A DNA stretch of 64,000 nucleotides, from NCBI RefSeq assembly GCF_007896435.1, contig NZ_VCBL01000001.1, forward strand, positions 2,665,078-2,729,077. The letters run 5' to 3'. Both the position numbers and the translations under genes were made by a program. This DNA comes from Rummeliibacillus suwonensis (lineage in GTDB: Bacteria; Bacillota; Bacilli; Bacillales_A; Planococcaceae). Below are positions 10,601 through 19,168 of this stretch, one piece after another. Within the stretch, counting starts at the first letter, position 1, and each line of letters opens with the position of its first letter. Below the pieces are notes generated by a model. It was given only the letters and a program-made list of their open reading frames with translations. It was not told the DNA's origin and did not search any database.

Positions 10601-12760
10601 TGCGAAAGAAGGATATTTTATATCGACAATTTGTTTTTGAGATGTGCCTAGTTTTTTATACGCTTTAGTAGCAGAAGTAATATTAGTAATTTGTTTTGCT
10701 GTATACGGATTTTGAACGGTAGTTGGAACATTCGCAACTAATTTTAAAACATCTGGTACTTGTGCGTAATCATTGTACGTTTTTAATACTGTTTTATCGA
10801 CAAGAGCTAACCACGAAGGTTTAGATGCAACATTGTTGTACTGCGTTACTACTCCATTAATAGCTGTGATAGCACTATTAGCCGTTGTAGTATCTGTAGC
10901 GCTTGGTATTGAATTCACAGCATTTGTAAAATTGTCAACAGCTGTTTTTGCATCTTTATATTCTTGAAGATTTGGTATACCATTGATTTTTACTGCATTC
11001 ACTACAAAGCGTTTTACTTCTGGTGTAGCAGCTTCATATGCGCTATTTACTTTCAATAAATCTGCAAAATAACTGGGTTTCGCTTTATTTTTCAGAGCAG
11101 ATTCATAGCTTTTATCAATAGCTTGTGCACTTGTAAGATTTTTTCCTTCTGAAAGATAGTCTTTCGCGTTATTGCTATCTGCCGCCAGTTTATTTTGTAC
11201 GATTGCTTTCTGATTTGCACCAAGTTTATTGTATTGCGGTAACAAATCTGCTAGCTTTGAAATTTTAGTCGATGATAATAAAATTTTACTGGTCTCTTCT
11301 CCAGAACCTGCCCATGTTAGTTGGTTTAATGGATCAAGGCTAACATTTTTAAAACCATCAATTATATCTGGTACTGATTCGTATTTTTTATAAGTGGCAA
11401 CTGCATTCTTGTCTGCCAAATCAATTGGAGCTACTTTTGGATAGCCAAGTGAATTATCTGTAATACTTGGGTTTTTATAATTTTTTAAACTTATAATGGT
11501 AGTATAAGGATTTGAATCTGTTCCTGCTTCTAAATTATCCACAAGCGACTTAAAGGTATCTGCATCGATTATTTGTTGGCTATAAGCAGTATTAACTTCC
11601 TTAATTTTACCTTCCATATCATCTGGAATATAAGCAGTTACATTATATGTTTTACTATTGTAATTTTTTGAATTGTCCTTAACAGCGGTATAATTTTTAT
11701 ACAAAGCCACTGAATCTTGGGGTTTCGCTTTATTAATCGGTTTCAATGTTTCATATTGCTTTTCAATATCTGCTGCCTCTTTCACAATGTCTTCAATAGC
11801 TAAATATTCATCTAGAGTTGCCTCTTTACTTGAATCCACCAAATCTCTTAATAATGATTGTTGTGCACCGGATAATTTTTTGTAAGCATTTATAATATTT
11901 AAAATAGTTGTGCCATCTGGTTCCACCGACATCAACAATAATTTATTCGTACTTACAACATCCGAATAATAACTTAATTTTTTAAGAGTTGTGCTTGGAA
12001 CGGCTGCTTTTGTCGCAGTATTTAAACTAGCATATTGCTTTTGTAACGTGACGGATTTCGTTGTAAAGTTGCTACTGTTTAGTGTTGCGACACTCTTGTT
12101 CAATGCATCAATTTTTTTTAGATATGGCTGAATGTTGGTCCAATATTTCTTTAGTGTTGCATAGTTTGTGACTTTCTTTTTATCTGTTTTTGATAATTTT
12201 TTGTAAGCACTAACGGCTGCCTTGGTTTTGACAATGTAATCGGACTTTTTGGGATTAATAGCTTTGATGCTTGCAATGACTAAGTTTGCTTTTCGATTGG
12301 CATAATAGTTGATTTTTTTAACAGTTGTTTTAGGAACAGCTGCTTTCGTCACTCTATTTAAACTACTATATTGCTTTTTAATCGCTGCTATTTTTGTTGC
12401 ATAATTTTTCGTATTTAAGGCAGCAACCTTTTTGTTCAGATTGTCGATTTTTTTCAAATAGGCTTTCGTTTTACTCCAATTTTTTTTGAGTGTGGAGTAG
12501 TTATAAACCATCTTTTTGTCTTTTTTCGATAGCTTATTGTAAGCACTAACAGCTGCTTTTGTTTTGGAAATATAATTCGTTTTTTTCGGATTAATCGCTT
12601 TGATTTTGTAAATTACTGACTTGGCTTTTGCACTAATTTTTTTGGATGAAGCCTTTGAAGATGTTTTGGCATGTGCTAGCTCTGGATTCGCTGCCGTTAT
12701 AAGTGTTGGCACGATCAACATCGAAGCTAGTCCCATTGATATGAAAGGTTTAATACGCAC
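7622..12760 (-). CDS. Giant secreted repeat protein (1712 residues), function unknown
   Basis: I do not recognise a named family. The start is GTG at 12760 (GGGAGGATTCTT just upstream). Residues 1-31 form a signal peptide ending in ELAHA, so the product should be exported. The mature protein is lysine-, serine- and alanine-rich. Near residues 50-275 are two clear repeats of about 110 residues, each with AINPKKTNY/SDY, KAAVSAY.KLSK.DKK and TKAAVP. The rest is made of more diverged copies marked by YKKLGTSQKQIVD- and AAQKIDSAY-like segments. There are two cysteine pairs (roughly residues 1085-1100 and 1650-1660, each with a CxxxxxxC-like spacing). No LPXTG sorting signal, SLH domain, LysM or transmembrane C-terminus is visible, so attachment is unclear. 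It lies between two PilZ paralogues and has a sigma-D-like promoter. A role as an adhesin, matrix or surface-layer-like protein is a guess. Confidence 0.8.
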   Translation of the reverse strand: MRIKPFISMGLASMLIVPTLITAANPELAHAKTSSKASSKKISAKAKSVIYKIKAINPKKTNYISKTKAAVSAYNKLSKKDKKMVYNYSTLKKNWSKTKAYLKKIDNLNKKVAALNTKNYATKIAAIKKQYSSLNRVTKAAVPKTTVKKINYYANRKANLVIASIKAINPKKSDYIVKTKAAVSAYKKLSKTDKKKVTNYATLKKYWTNIQPYLKKIDALNKSVATLNSSNFTTKSVTLQKQYASLNTATKAAVPSTTLKKLSYYSDVVSTNKLLLMSVEPDGTTILNIINAYKKLSGAQQSLLRDLVDSSKEATLDEYLAIEDIVKEAADIEKQYETLKPINKAKPQDSVALYKNYTAVKDNSKNYNSKTYNVTAYIPDDMEGKIKEVNTAYSQQIIDADTFKSLVDNLEAGTDSNPYTTIISLKNYKNPSITDNSLGYPKVAPIDLADKNAVATYKKYESVPDIIDGFKNVSLDPLNQLTWAGSGEETSKILLSSTKISKLADLLPQYNKLGANQKAIVQNKLAADSNNAKDYLSEGKNLTSAQAIDKSYESALKNKAKPSYFADLLKVNSAYEAATPEVKRFVVNAVKINGIPNLQEYKDAKTAVDNFTNAVNSIPSATDTTTANSAITAINGVVTQYNNVASKPSWLALVDKTVLKTYNDYAQVPDVLKLVANVPTTVQNPYTAKQITNITSATKAYKKLGTSQKQIVDIKYPSFADLVADESNITAAQKIDSAYLKLKKSSSTYPKEAKTVYQTYDDASDDVKTYVVYKNKIKDLLTTFTSEQNIANTFETKVNALSKKSKIADVESAVDYYNTYISTSPKVSSLVDKAVLKKYNDYAPVSNVVKLLSLIKESNVSSPSVTPTDVKYIQQSTIAYNALKTDPKMIIDDADRSKFPFLYDGKYITEAAAIDKAYEKVKPTDDQYEIEILDVYYQMYDRAPAVVQKYVANKAELDKIGTRYAPQLTIVRDFETKVRQMSHVSENGATPKIASVQSLEKYYFDNIKYNKINAKYNIPLSTLIDPEVMEEYRKYSLVLQIQDIAKTIYVLYGKLFNEENVEFDKVKDDFYCNDATGSLKDSSRCHPADYYDSSKKGYTDSGKRDGNPIKITNPNDIKLIYKAIDYFKQLDTPQIAILKKAPSSLNDTYYKDRYGGNNDPNTESGDVHPSIPMSMGEINNFLKAQEIDKEYEALSPSSKTYIQDAIALYYKFYKAGRPVQLYTVHEKDIKAFSTSYDTASLISGIESFINKVNLLSSTSLLTDVTGVVAQYNKLNEAQLSVLDQGVLTKYNVYAPIAEIKAIADTIPTSGTYSVANIDSMLKAIAIYKKLTKDPKAIVDNYIVPSKPFLNDETEIKAAQKVDKAFKALDKTDDKYVTKLKQVKKDYDALPSGAQKYVTSDITTAVNMAIYKTPSDAAKAFEKLIVGSSENDPNAWLNRDTIPYSTIKGAVDSYEALSSKAKSLVDSDVMKIYNKYAPIVTIVEALKNITPANMSIFPNDEASTGYYKTQYPNRDIGTEISNAIQLYNKLGTDQKDIVKNELEASYEALLNETNNIKAAQALDKKIEAIKPKSSSYVKGIIDAQKTLNVMPKEQRVYLQNADILAGYDKTGSQTAKAIDDLTKFEKGVQQVEQWTSEIQKDSSGNIIGTCSGTTDPCNTAITKKMTELKTLFDQLNTPRIVDGAETKLASLIDRAVLARYQYFREIYDVIDQL

Positions 12761-12878
12761 AAGAATCCTCCCTTTTCGATTGTCTGTTTGTATTGAAATA
12801 GTTCATTTTTCATCGCTAATAGTGAATTAGCATTATTTCATCTTGTTAAAATGTATATCAATCATCATCTTATAGTTT

Positions 12879-12904
12879 ATATCGTCTATAGAGATGAAAT
12901 TTTA
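12879..12904 (-). promoter_or_regulatory. Sigma-D-like promoter of the giant surface protein
   Basis: On the minus strand TAAA (12904-12901) is followed by 14 bases and GACGATAT (12886-12879). The -10 matches the sigma-D consensus GCCGATAT at seven of eight positions. It predicts a leader of about 110 bases before the GTG start. It was found by eye in an AT-rich stretch, so chance cannot be excluded. Confidence 0.5.
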
Positions 12905-12962
12905 AGAGATTTGGTAAATTCATGACATATGAATCGCAACTGAACAAAATAAAGCAAAAAAA

Positions 12963-12995
12963 TTCTCACAAAAAGGGGCGTCCTTTCTGTGAGAA
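12963..12995 (-). terminator. Intrinsic terminator of PilZ paralogue 2
   Basis: TTCTCACA (12963-12970) pairs with TGTGAGAA (12988-12995), followed on the minus strand by a run of seven T. It lies directly after the stop at 13001 and separates this gene from the surface-protein gene. Confidence 0.85.
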
Positions 12996-13000
12996 CATCT

Positions 13001-13366
13001 TTAATTATTTTCTTTAACCTCTTGGCGACGGCGTAATTTCAACTCTGAAATAATCAGCTCTTCTACCACTTCATTTTCTTCTAAATCGATGCCATACAAA
13101 TATCCACCATTCTGTGTCAGTTTCCATTTCACAATTCCTTTCACAGAAATAGGCTTGGCATAAAGCACAAAATTCAATTCGATTTGAAACGTCTGTTTCT
13201 CTACAGGTAGATTCATAGGCATCGCGATTTTTGCACCACTCGGGCTCAGATCTACCAAACGACAAAACTCAGATTTTCCTTTCCCTTGCTCAGAAAACAC
13301 TTTATACTCTACGGTCACATTCCGCTCAAATACATGACGAAAGGATTCTTTTCGCTTATATTTCAC
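13001..13366 (-). CDS. PilZ-like domain protein, paralogue 2
   Basis: A 121-residue protein homologous along its length to the one at 6945-7331. It opens MKYKRKESFRHVF, has DLSPSGAKI as the second PilZ motif, and ends with EELIISELKLRRRQEV. As in the paralogue, the RxxxR motif has lysine in its first position, so cyclic di-GMP binding is possible but not assured. The start is GTG at 13366, with AAGGTG about seven bases upstream. The two paralogues flank the giant surface-protein gene, and all three point the same way. This suggests a duplication or insertion event and perhaps a shared role in surface behaviour or motility. That link is inference. Confidence 0.75.
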   Translation of the reverse strand: MKYKRKESFRHVFERNVTVEYKVFSEQGKGKSEFCRLVDLSPSGAKIAMPMNLPVEKQTFQIELNFVLYAKPISVKGIVKWKLTQNGGYLYGIDLEENEVVEELIISELKLRRRQEVKENN

Positions 13367-13500
13367 TCCTAAGCACCTTCAATCTTCAACAATTTTTAGA
13401 GCATGTTAATAGGGAAAAATCTAGATGATAAACAATTCTTCTGTTGTATCCCGATAACAGGTAATAAAAGTAAGATCCTATTTCAAAACGCAAAAAGATA

Positions 13501-13582
13501 CTGCGTGAGGGATCTACTCGCCTATAAAAAGCCTATTGGTTGGTAGATAAACCCCTGATCTGTGAAGTTTCACTTTATATTT
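13501..13582 (-). repeat. Dispersed intergenic element, copy L (reverse orientation)
   Basis: On the minus strand it reads ATAAAGTGAAACTTCA, then CCAACCAATAGGCTTTTTA, then TAGGCGAGTAG, in the family order. The P1 hairpin is weak. This is one of the copies showing that the element occurs in both orientations. The rest of 13367-13874 shows no gene. Confidence 0.55.
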
Positions 13583-13874
13583 TCCCTAGATTTTTTCGAA
13601 AAGTATCCTAAAGTTAAATAGGCTTTATCGAATAAGTGAAGTCTCCTTTAGATAATCCAATTTACTGGCGAACCTAAATAGGTAAAAACTACTTCTTTAA
13701 CAACACTCAAATTTATTTTCTATTATACAGAAGTATTTAATAGGATAAAAGTACTTTACACATGAAAATCATTATTAATTTCAAAAGAATGACATGTCAT
13801 AAGTCTTATCTAGGCAGAAATATGGAGAAACTCCCCTGCAATTGCTATCAATCCTACGTCTCCCAAATATCGTC

Positions 13875-15584
13875 TTAACGGATTGCTTCAAATGCCTTTT
13901 TAAGTACTTCTAATTTTTTTTCTGCAATGGCCGCGGTTTCACCTACAACGCCAAAATAATACTTACACTTTGGTTCTGTACCTGATGGGCGAACGGCAAT
14001 CCAAGAATCATCTTCTAATTTAAATTTCAACACATTTTCAGTCGGCAAAGTTAACGTTTCCGTATGTCCATCTGCAAAAATAGCTTTGCTAGTTAAATAA
14101 TCTTCCACGCAAAGTACATGGACACCAGCAATGATCGACGGAAGATGCTGACGTAAGTTTTCCATAATCGTTGTGATTTGTTGCTGTCCGCTTTGCCCTT
14201 CATATACTTTTGCAACAAGTGCCTCTCGATGATAGCCATAGGTTTGATACAAATCTTCTAAAGCCTCTAATAACGTTCGCCCTTCTAATGCAAAATATCC
14301 TGCCATTTCTGCGATCAGCACAGCCATTTGTACAGCGTCTTTATCACGCACATAACTTTTGACGAGATAGCCATAGCTCTCTTCATAGCCAAATAGATAG
14401 GAATAGGTATTCTTTTTTTCAAATTGTTCAATTTGTTCCGCTATATATTTAAAACCAGTTAATGTATTGATTGTATGAATACGATGATGTTTTGCAATTT
14501 TAGCTCCCAATTCAGATGTGACAATCGTTTTGACGAGAACGGCATTACAAGGGAGCATATCCTTTTCTTTCTTTGTTTTAATCAAATAATCGGTTACAAG
14601 AGCACCTACTTGATTGCCTGTAAGCAGTTGATAGCCATTATGATTCCGAACGGCAACACCTAGACGATCAGAATCAGGGTCTGTTGCTAATAACAGATCC
14701 GCGGATGTTTTCTTTCCCAATACCATCGCTAATCGAAATGTTTCGGGCTCTTCTGGATTTGGATAAACCACCGTTGGAAAATCGCCATCTTGAATCGTTT
14801 GCTCTTTCACAACATGAACATTGGTAAATCCTGCATTGGTTAACCCCTGCATAACTGGCACATAACCGACGCCGTGAAGAGGAGTGTAGACAATGGAAAG
14901 ATCTTTATCGATATTTGTTCTTTCAGAAATGGTTTGCAGATTTTGCTGAAAAGCCATATCGATATCTTCTAAAATCTCTGTATAAAGCCCTTTTTGCTGG
15001 AGCTCTTCAATCGATGCTGCTTTAATCGCGAAAATATCGTCCATGTCCTCCATTATATGTACAATTTGATCGGCATGCGTAGGAGTCAGCTGTGCCCCAT
15101 CTTTTCCATATACTTTAAAGCCATTATATTCTTTCGGATTATGGCTGGCCGTAATCATCACACCTGCATATGCATGAAGATGACGAATAGCAAAGGATAA
15201 CTCCGGCGTTGGTCGCGGCTCAGCAAATACAAAAGTTTTCAGCCCCTGTTCTCCAAGAACTTTCGCTGTTTCCAATGCAAATTCATATGAATAATGCCGA
15301 GAATCATAAGAAATCACCACACCTCGATTTTTAGCATCTTCACCATCATGCGCGATACTCTTTGCTAACCCAAAAGCCACACGTCTAATCGTGAAAATGT
15401 TCATACGGTTGGTACCGACACCCAGTAACCCTCGCATGCCTCCTGTACCAAATGGAACATATTGATAGAAACGATCATCGATAGCCTGTTGGTCGTTTTC
15501 GCTTGCTACTAGTTCTTGTTTTATATAGGATGGAAGATTGGCAGCTTGTGCTTGCCATGATTTGAACAGTGATTCGATTTGCAT
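13875..15584 (-). CDS. pgcA: Phosphoglucomutase / phosphomannomutase family enzyme
   Basis: Alpha-D-phosphohexomutase that interconverts glucose-1-phosphate and glucose-6-phosphate. It supplies UDP-glucose for glycolipids, teichoic acid decoration and other cell-envelope sugars. The product has 569 residues; the family member PgcA of B. subtilis has about 580. The phosphoserine loop is TASHNPKEYNGFKVYG, the metal-binding loop is DPDSDRLG, and the phosphate-binding C-terminal loop is RPSGTEPK. The ATG at 15584 (MQIESLFKSW) is chosen because AAAGGAG lies eight bases upstream; a longer in-frame start eight codons earlier has no such site. It is a single gene on the minus strand. Whether it prefers glucose or mannose phosphates cannot be read from sequence. 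Confidence 0.9.
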   Translation of the reverse strand: MQIESLFKSWQAQAANLPSYIKQELVASENDQQAIDDRFYQYVPFGTGGMRGLLGVGTNRMNIFTIRRVAFGLAKSIAHDGEDAKNRGVVISYDSRHYSYEFALETAKVLGEQGLKTFVFAEPRPTPELSFAIRHLHAYAGVMITASHNPKEYNGFKVYGKDGAQLTPTHADQIVHIMEDMDDIFAIKAASIEELQQKGLYTEILEDIDMAFQQNLQTISERTNIDKDLSIVYTPLHGVGYVPVMQGLTNAGFTNVHVVKEQTIQDGDFPTVVYPNPEEPETFRLAMVLGKKTSADLLLATDPDSDRLGVAVRNHNGYQLLTGNQVGALVTDYLIKTKKEKDMLPCNAVLVKTIVTSELGAKIAKHHRIHTINTLTGFKYIAEQIEQFEKKNTYSYLFGYEESYGYLVKSYVRDKDAVQMAVLIAEMAGYFALEGRTLLEALEDLYQTYGYHREALVAKVYEGQSGQQQITTIMENLRQHLPSIIAGVHVLCVEDYLTSKAIFADGHTETLTLPTENVLKFKLEDDSWIAVRPSGTEPKCKYYFGVVGETAAIAEKKLEVLKKAFEAIR

Positions 15585-15701
15585 GATTGAGCTCCTTTGA
15601 CTTTTCAAAAAAATGATTTTTCTTTTTAGCTGAATCCATTTTATAATGAAAATGCAGATAGATAAAAATGCTGATTGTTCATATGGAATCCATTTAAAAA
15701 G

Positions 15702-15746
15702 AAGAAGACCTCCTACAGCCTTTCCAACAAAAATGAGGATCTTCTT
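15702..15746 (-). terminator. Probable terminator after the AlbA_2-like gene
   Basis: AAGAAGACCTC (15702-15712) pairs with GAGGATCTTCTT (15735-15746) with one bulge. The minus strand continues CTTTTTAAA. It lies about 50 bases beyond the stop at 15798. Confidence 0.6.
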
Positions 15747-15797
15747 AATAAATCACAATATATTTGCGTATACATCTGTATTGTTGAAAAAGGGATT

Positions 15798-17743
15798 TTA
15801 CCTTCTATTTTCTATAGGATTCTTTACGGCTTTATAAGCTTGATACTTATGATTTGGCGTATGCGGATAACGTAATTCTAATTGATGATTTTCGACAAGT
15901 CGCTTAATATGATTTTTTCTTAATCCAGCAGCATCTCTGTTTAAATAATGAGCAATTTCATTTATTGTTAAAAACTGATCGGAGCACAATGTTAATATGA
16001 GTACTCTAAGTATATCTGGTTTTATACGCGACTTCTCCCTAGCTGGCCTTGCAATTTCCATTAGTCTTTCAGTATTACTTTTTTGACTTTTATAATGCTC
16101 ACCTAAATTTCCTCTGTTATTACCTAAGTTATTTTCTTTATTACCTAAGTTATCTTTGTTGTTACCTAAGTTATTTTCTTTATTACCTAAGTTATTTTTG
16201 TTATTACCTAAGTTATTTTCTTTATTACCACAGCTATTTCCATAACGTTTATTCAATTCTAAAAAAACGTCAGATAAAATATAAGTGGTGCCACGCCCAG
16301 CACCTTGTGGAGAAAGTAATCCTTCTTCCACTAAATTAGAAAGTAATTTAGTGATGTCTTTTGAAGATTTATTCGTTAATTCCTGAATTCTAACGTTATT
16401 CACACTTTTTTCTTGGAAAGTCGTAACTAATGCAAGTACTTCATCGAATGAAAGAAGGTGAAAACGATCTTTTAATATCCACTTTATATCATTTACAATT
16501 TCAATAGGTAATAGTGAAGTAGATATAACGTAAGAGTAGTTCTTTCAGGCTGAAATTCTTCTTTTATAATAGGTCGCTTCCAATGTTGTTGTCTCCATGT
16601 AGTGTGAATACTTTCCAATCCATATCCAGATCGTTCACCTAAACCTATTTGTGAGAACATCTTAAAGAGCAATGGATTTCTTGGATCACTATTACCTCCA
16701 GAAATAGCTTTTTCTATGGGTATTCGTAAAATACCAGAATTTGAAAAACGGAAAAAGCTTTTTTCTTTTTCAATCACAATTCCGGTTTCACCAAAATAAT
16801 TCGCATGAATAATTGTATTAAGTACTGCTTCCCTTAAAGCTTTGTGCACTCTCGTTTCAACTTGTCGGACATACTCATCCCCTTCCAAATGAAAAGGAAC
16901 ATTAATATCAGCTGTTATTTTTATAATTACTTTAAAATAAAAATCATATAGATTTCCCGACCACGTTCCATCCTGTGAAGTAATTCTATTAGACCAACGT
17001 TGTCCAGGAATTTCTGTATTCTTTTCTCTATAATCTAAATAGTAATGGGGAAAATAACTTGTAATAGTATTCTCTTCTCCAAACATGAGTAAACCTGCAA
17101 CTGTCAAACCTTCTTCCCTTGTTTTACGATTTCTTCCCCATCCTCCAATTCTCACTAAAAATTCAACATCATCAAGTTCATTCCATGTACTATCAGGTTT
17201 TAAATTAGCAAACCTCTTACGGTAACTTTTTAAAGATTCTGTATTTATATCTTTCAAATCATAAGAATCCAGTATTTTACTATCTTGTGATGAAGAAGAT
17301 TGTTCGGCAATCATACGTTGAACTTCTTCTGCACTACATCGATAATCTCCTTCGAAATTCCGCCTATATGTTCCAATCAAAGGATTCTGCCCAATATAAA
17401 CAGGTTTTTGCTGACGCATCGCTCTTGGAACAACAATCTTTAAAATATGCTTTCCCTCAATCACTAATGGAGTAACGTTTTGTAATATATTATTGCTCAC
17501 TTTATTTCGATTATTAACATTATCCCAAAAATCCTTTTGAAGTTTTACTACATCAATATCTACTGGATAAAATAATCCATTCTCTTCCTTGATTCCTAAA
17601 AGGATTGTTCCACCATTGGTATTGGCAAATGCTGAATATGTGTACCACATTTCTTTTGGAACTGTCCCTTTACTGGCTAATTTGCATTCTAACTCTGCAT
17701 CTTCTCCCAACTTTATCAGATTCCAAATTTCAGAACTCTCCAT
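15798..17743 (-). pseudogene. AlbA_2/Schlafen-like ATP-binding protein gene broken by one frameshift
   Basis: Two reading frames make one gene. The first (17743-16493, 416 codons) starts at ATG with AAGGAGG upstream. It has an AlbA_2 (DUF4325/Schlafen-AlbA-like) N-terminal domain (EDAELECKLA, FANTNGGTILLGI). A HATPase-like C-terminal half follows (REAVLNTIIHANY, FSNSGILRIP, GERSGYGLESI). It ends abruptly after TLTLYLL. In the next frame the protein continues without a stop from about 16530 as SLLPIEIVNDIKWILKDR. This runs into winged-helix-like segments (NNVRIQELTNKSSKDITKLL, LTINEIAHYLNRDAAGLRKN) and ends at 15798. One base appears to be missing near 16530. Members are often called transcriptional regulators or RecG-like proteins, and some act in phage defence. 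Function here is unknown. It may be a true mutation, phase variation or a sequencing error. Confidence 0.8.
16103..16230 (-). repeat. In-gene tandem repeat, six 21-bp units (heptapeptide linker)
   Basis: In the second half of the AlbA_2-like gene six 7-residue units follow each other, alternating NKENNLG and NNKNNLG types (variants NNKDNLG, NNRGNLG). They form an Asn/Gly-rich, hydrophilic linker of about 42 residues between two winged-helix-like segments. The 21-bp period is the same length as the intergenic CCGTGGAT arrays, but the sequence is unrelated. Confidence 0.85.
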
Positions 17744-18118
17744 GTTTGCACCTCCTTCTAAGCTTTCAAATAACTATAATTTATAGACACACAACACCTT
17801 ATGTAAATTTTACCTTAAGATCAGTATATATTGAAATATTTTCAACAATTATAAACCTATATACTTCTAATTAATTACTAGTACAACTTTAATATTGAAA
17901 AAAATCGCATATATAGATTTGTCATAATAAGCTCGAAACAAAAGAAAGCTGTTCACATAGAACTATAATTGACCAAAAAAAATTAGAAAATGCTATTTAA
18001 ATCAACGTTGAATTCTCTTCTTTTAATATTCAGAAAATTTCCGAAAAATTCCATGGTAAATTAGTATGGTTCACTGATTTTAAACCTCTAAAAAGCATAA
18101 ACAATTTATAAATCATAT

Positions 18119-18160
18119 GATAAAGTAAAGCTTCCATCACTGATGGAATTTCACTTTATC
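18119..18160. repeat. Hairpin related to the dispersed element (copy F, P1 only)
   Basis: GATAAAGTAAAGCTTCCATCA and the following TGATGGAATTTCACTTTATC form a nearly perfect 20-bp hairpin with a very short loop. The left arm is the conserved 5' box of the dispersed family; the 3' boxes are missing. It lies in the 630-base gap between the AlbA_2-like gene and fliT, in which I see no gene. Confidence 0.6.
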
Positions 18161-18321
18161 TAATTCCTATTCGTTAGTCCAAGGATCTACATCCAGTTTT
18201 CTTCAGCTATCACGTCACCATGGATACTCTTACTACTATTCGCTAAAAAGTTCCTACTGTTTAACTTATCATAAGCATCCAACACCAAATTATCAACAAT
18301 GCCAAGTGTACACAAAAAAGA

Positions 18322-18349
18322 TTCTCACGAAAATAGTACTTCGTGAGAA
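18322..18349 (-). terminator. Intrinsic terminator of the fliD-fliS-fliT operon
   Basis: TTCTCACGAA (18322-18331) pairs perfectly with TTCGTGAGAA (18340-18349). On the minus strand it is followed by TCTTTTTTG. It lies 29 bases past the fliT stop. Confidence 0.9.
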
Positions 18350-18377
18350 CCTTCTAATCTCTTACTGCAAATAGCCG

Positions 18378-18737
18378 CTATTTTCTTCCATCAAAATAAG
18401 TACCATCCATCACTCGAACACTAGCATATGGATCGACATATCGGCGTTCAGAGGTTTTGGATTTTTGGAGATTTTTCATATCTTGAGCAATTTCAGCTTT
18501 TGCCTTTTTTAAACGCTCGATAATACCTTTATCAAGCTCTCTTAATTGTTTCTCAAATGGATGACCGATGATTGGATTGGCATCGAGCTTTTTCAACTCA
18601 TCAATGATGATGCCACGCTTGTCCAAGTAGTCATCCATTTTTTGGATATAAGCATCTCGTTCTTTATCTGCTGGAAGCTGCGTTAAATGCTTGTAAAGTT
18701 GAGCTGAAACTTGTAACAATTCTTGGATTTGATCCAT
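18378..18737 (-). CDS. fliT: Flagellar protein FliT (export chaperone)
   Basis: FliT is a small helical chaperone of the filament cap protein FliD in flagellar export. The product has 119 residues from ATG 18737 (MDQIQELLQVSAQLYKHL) and is almost all helical and charged, as expected. The start is chosen because GGAG precedes it and it overlaps the fliS stop by one base (TAATG). A longer frame would reach back into fliS. Sequence conservation in this family is low, so the call rests mainly on its place after fliS and before hpf, which matches B. subtilis. Confidence 0.8.
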   Translation of the reverse strand: MDQIQELLQVSAQLYKHLTQLPADKERDAYIQKMDDYLDKRGIIIDELKKLDANPIIGHPFEKQLRELDKGIIERLKKAKAEIAQDMKNLQKSKTSERRYVDPYASVRVMDGTYFDGRK

Positions 18738-19144
18738 TATAACTGATCTCCAGCAAATTGTTTTTGACGATTGATTTTGATGACTTCTTTCCAAGTATCA
18801 CGGAATTCCGTAACCAAGCCTTCTACTTCATCTAAAATAGCCGCATCATTTTGGATATTTGCTTCTGTTAAACGACGATGCATGTATTCGTATAGATTAA
18901 ACATTTCTTTTGAAATCGGTATATCCATATTCAAGGTCGCCATCAATTCTGAAATAATGGCCTGTGCTTTTTGAATATTCCTATTGCGGTTTTCAATATC
19001 CTCGGCTATAATCGCTTTTTTTCCTTGATGGATAAATTTGATACAGCCATTGTAAAGCATTAATGTCAGTTCACCCGGGGACGCGGTTGTAACACTGTTT
19101 TGTTTGTATGCATTATATGCATTTTGTACTGACAAATCGAACAA
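18737..19144 (-). CDS. fliS: Flagellar export chaperone FliS
   Basis: FliS binds the disordered C-terminus of flagellin in the cytosol, prevents early polymerisation and escorts it to the export apparatus. In B. subtilis it also interacts with FliW control. The 135-residue product has the family length and the typical N-terminus (NAYNAYKQNSVTTASPGELTLMLYNGCIKFI). This is followed by the helical bundle, including LNMDIPISKEMFNLYEYMHRRL. It is the third gene of a flaG-fliD-fliS-fliT unit and shares one base with fliT. Confidence 0.96.
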   Translation of the reverse strand: MFDLSVQNAYNAYKQNSVTTASPGELTLMLYNGCIKFIHQGKKAIIAEDIENRNRNIQKAQAIISELMATLNMDIPISKEMFNLYEYMHRRLTEANIQNDAAILDEVEGLVTEFRDTWKEVIKINRQKQFAGDQL

Positions 19145-19168
19145 CTCCTTTAGTTTCGCATGTTCCTA

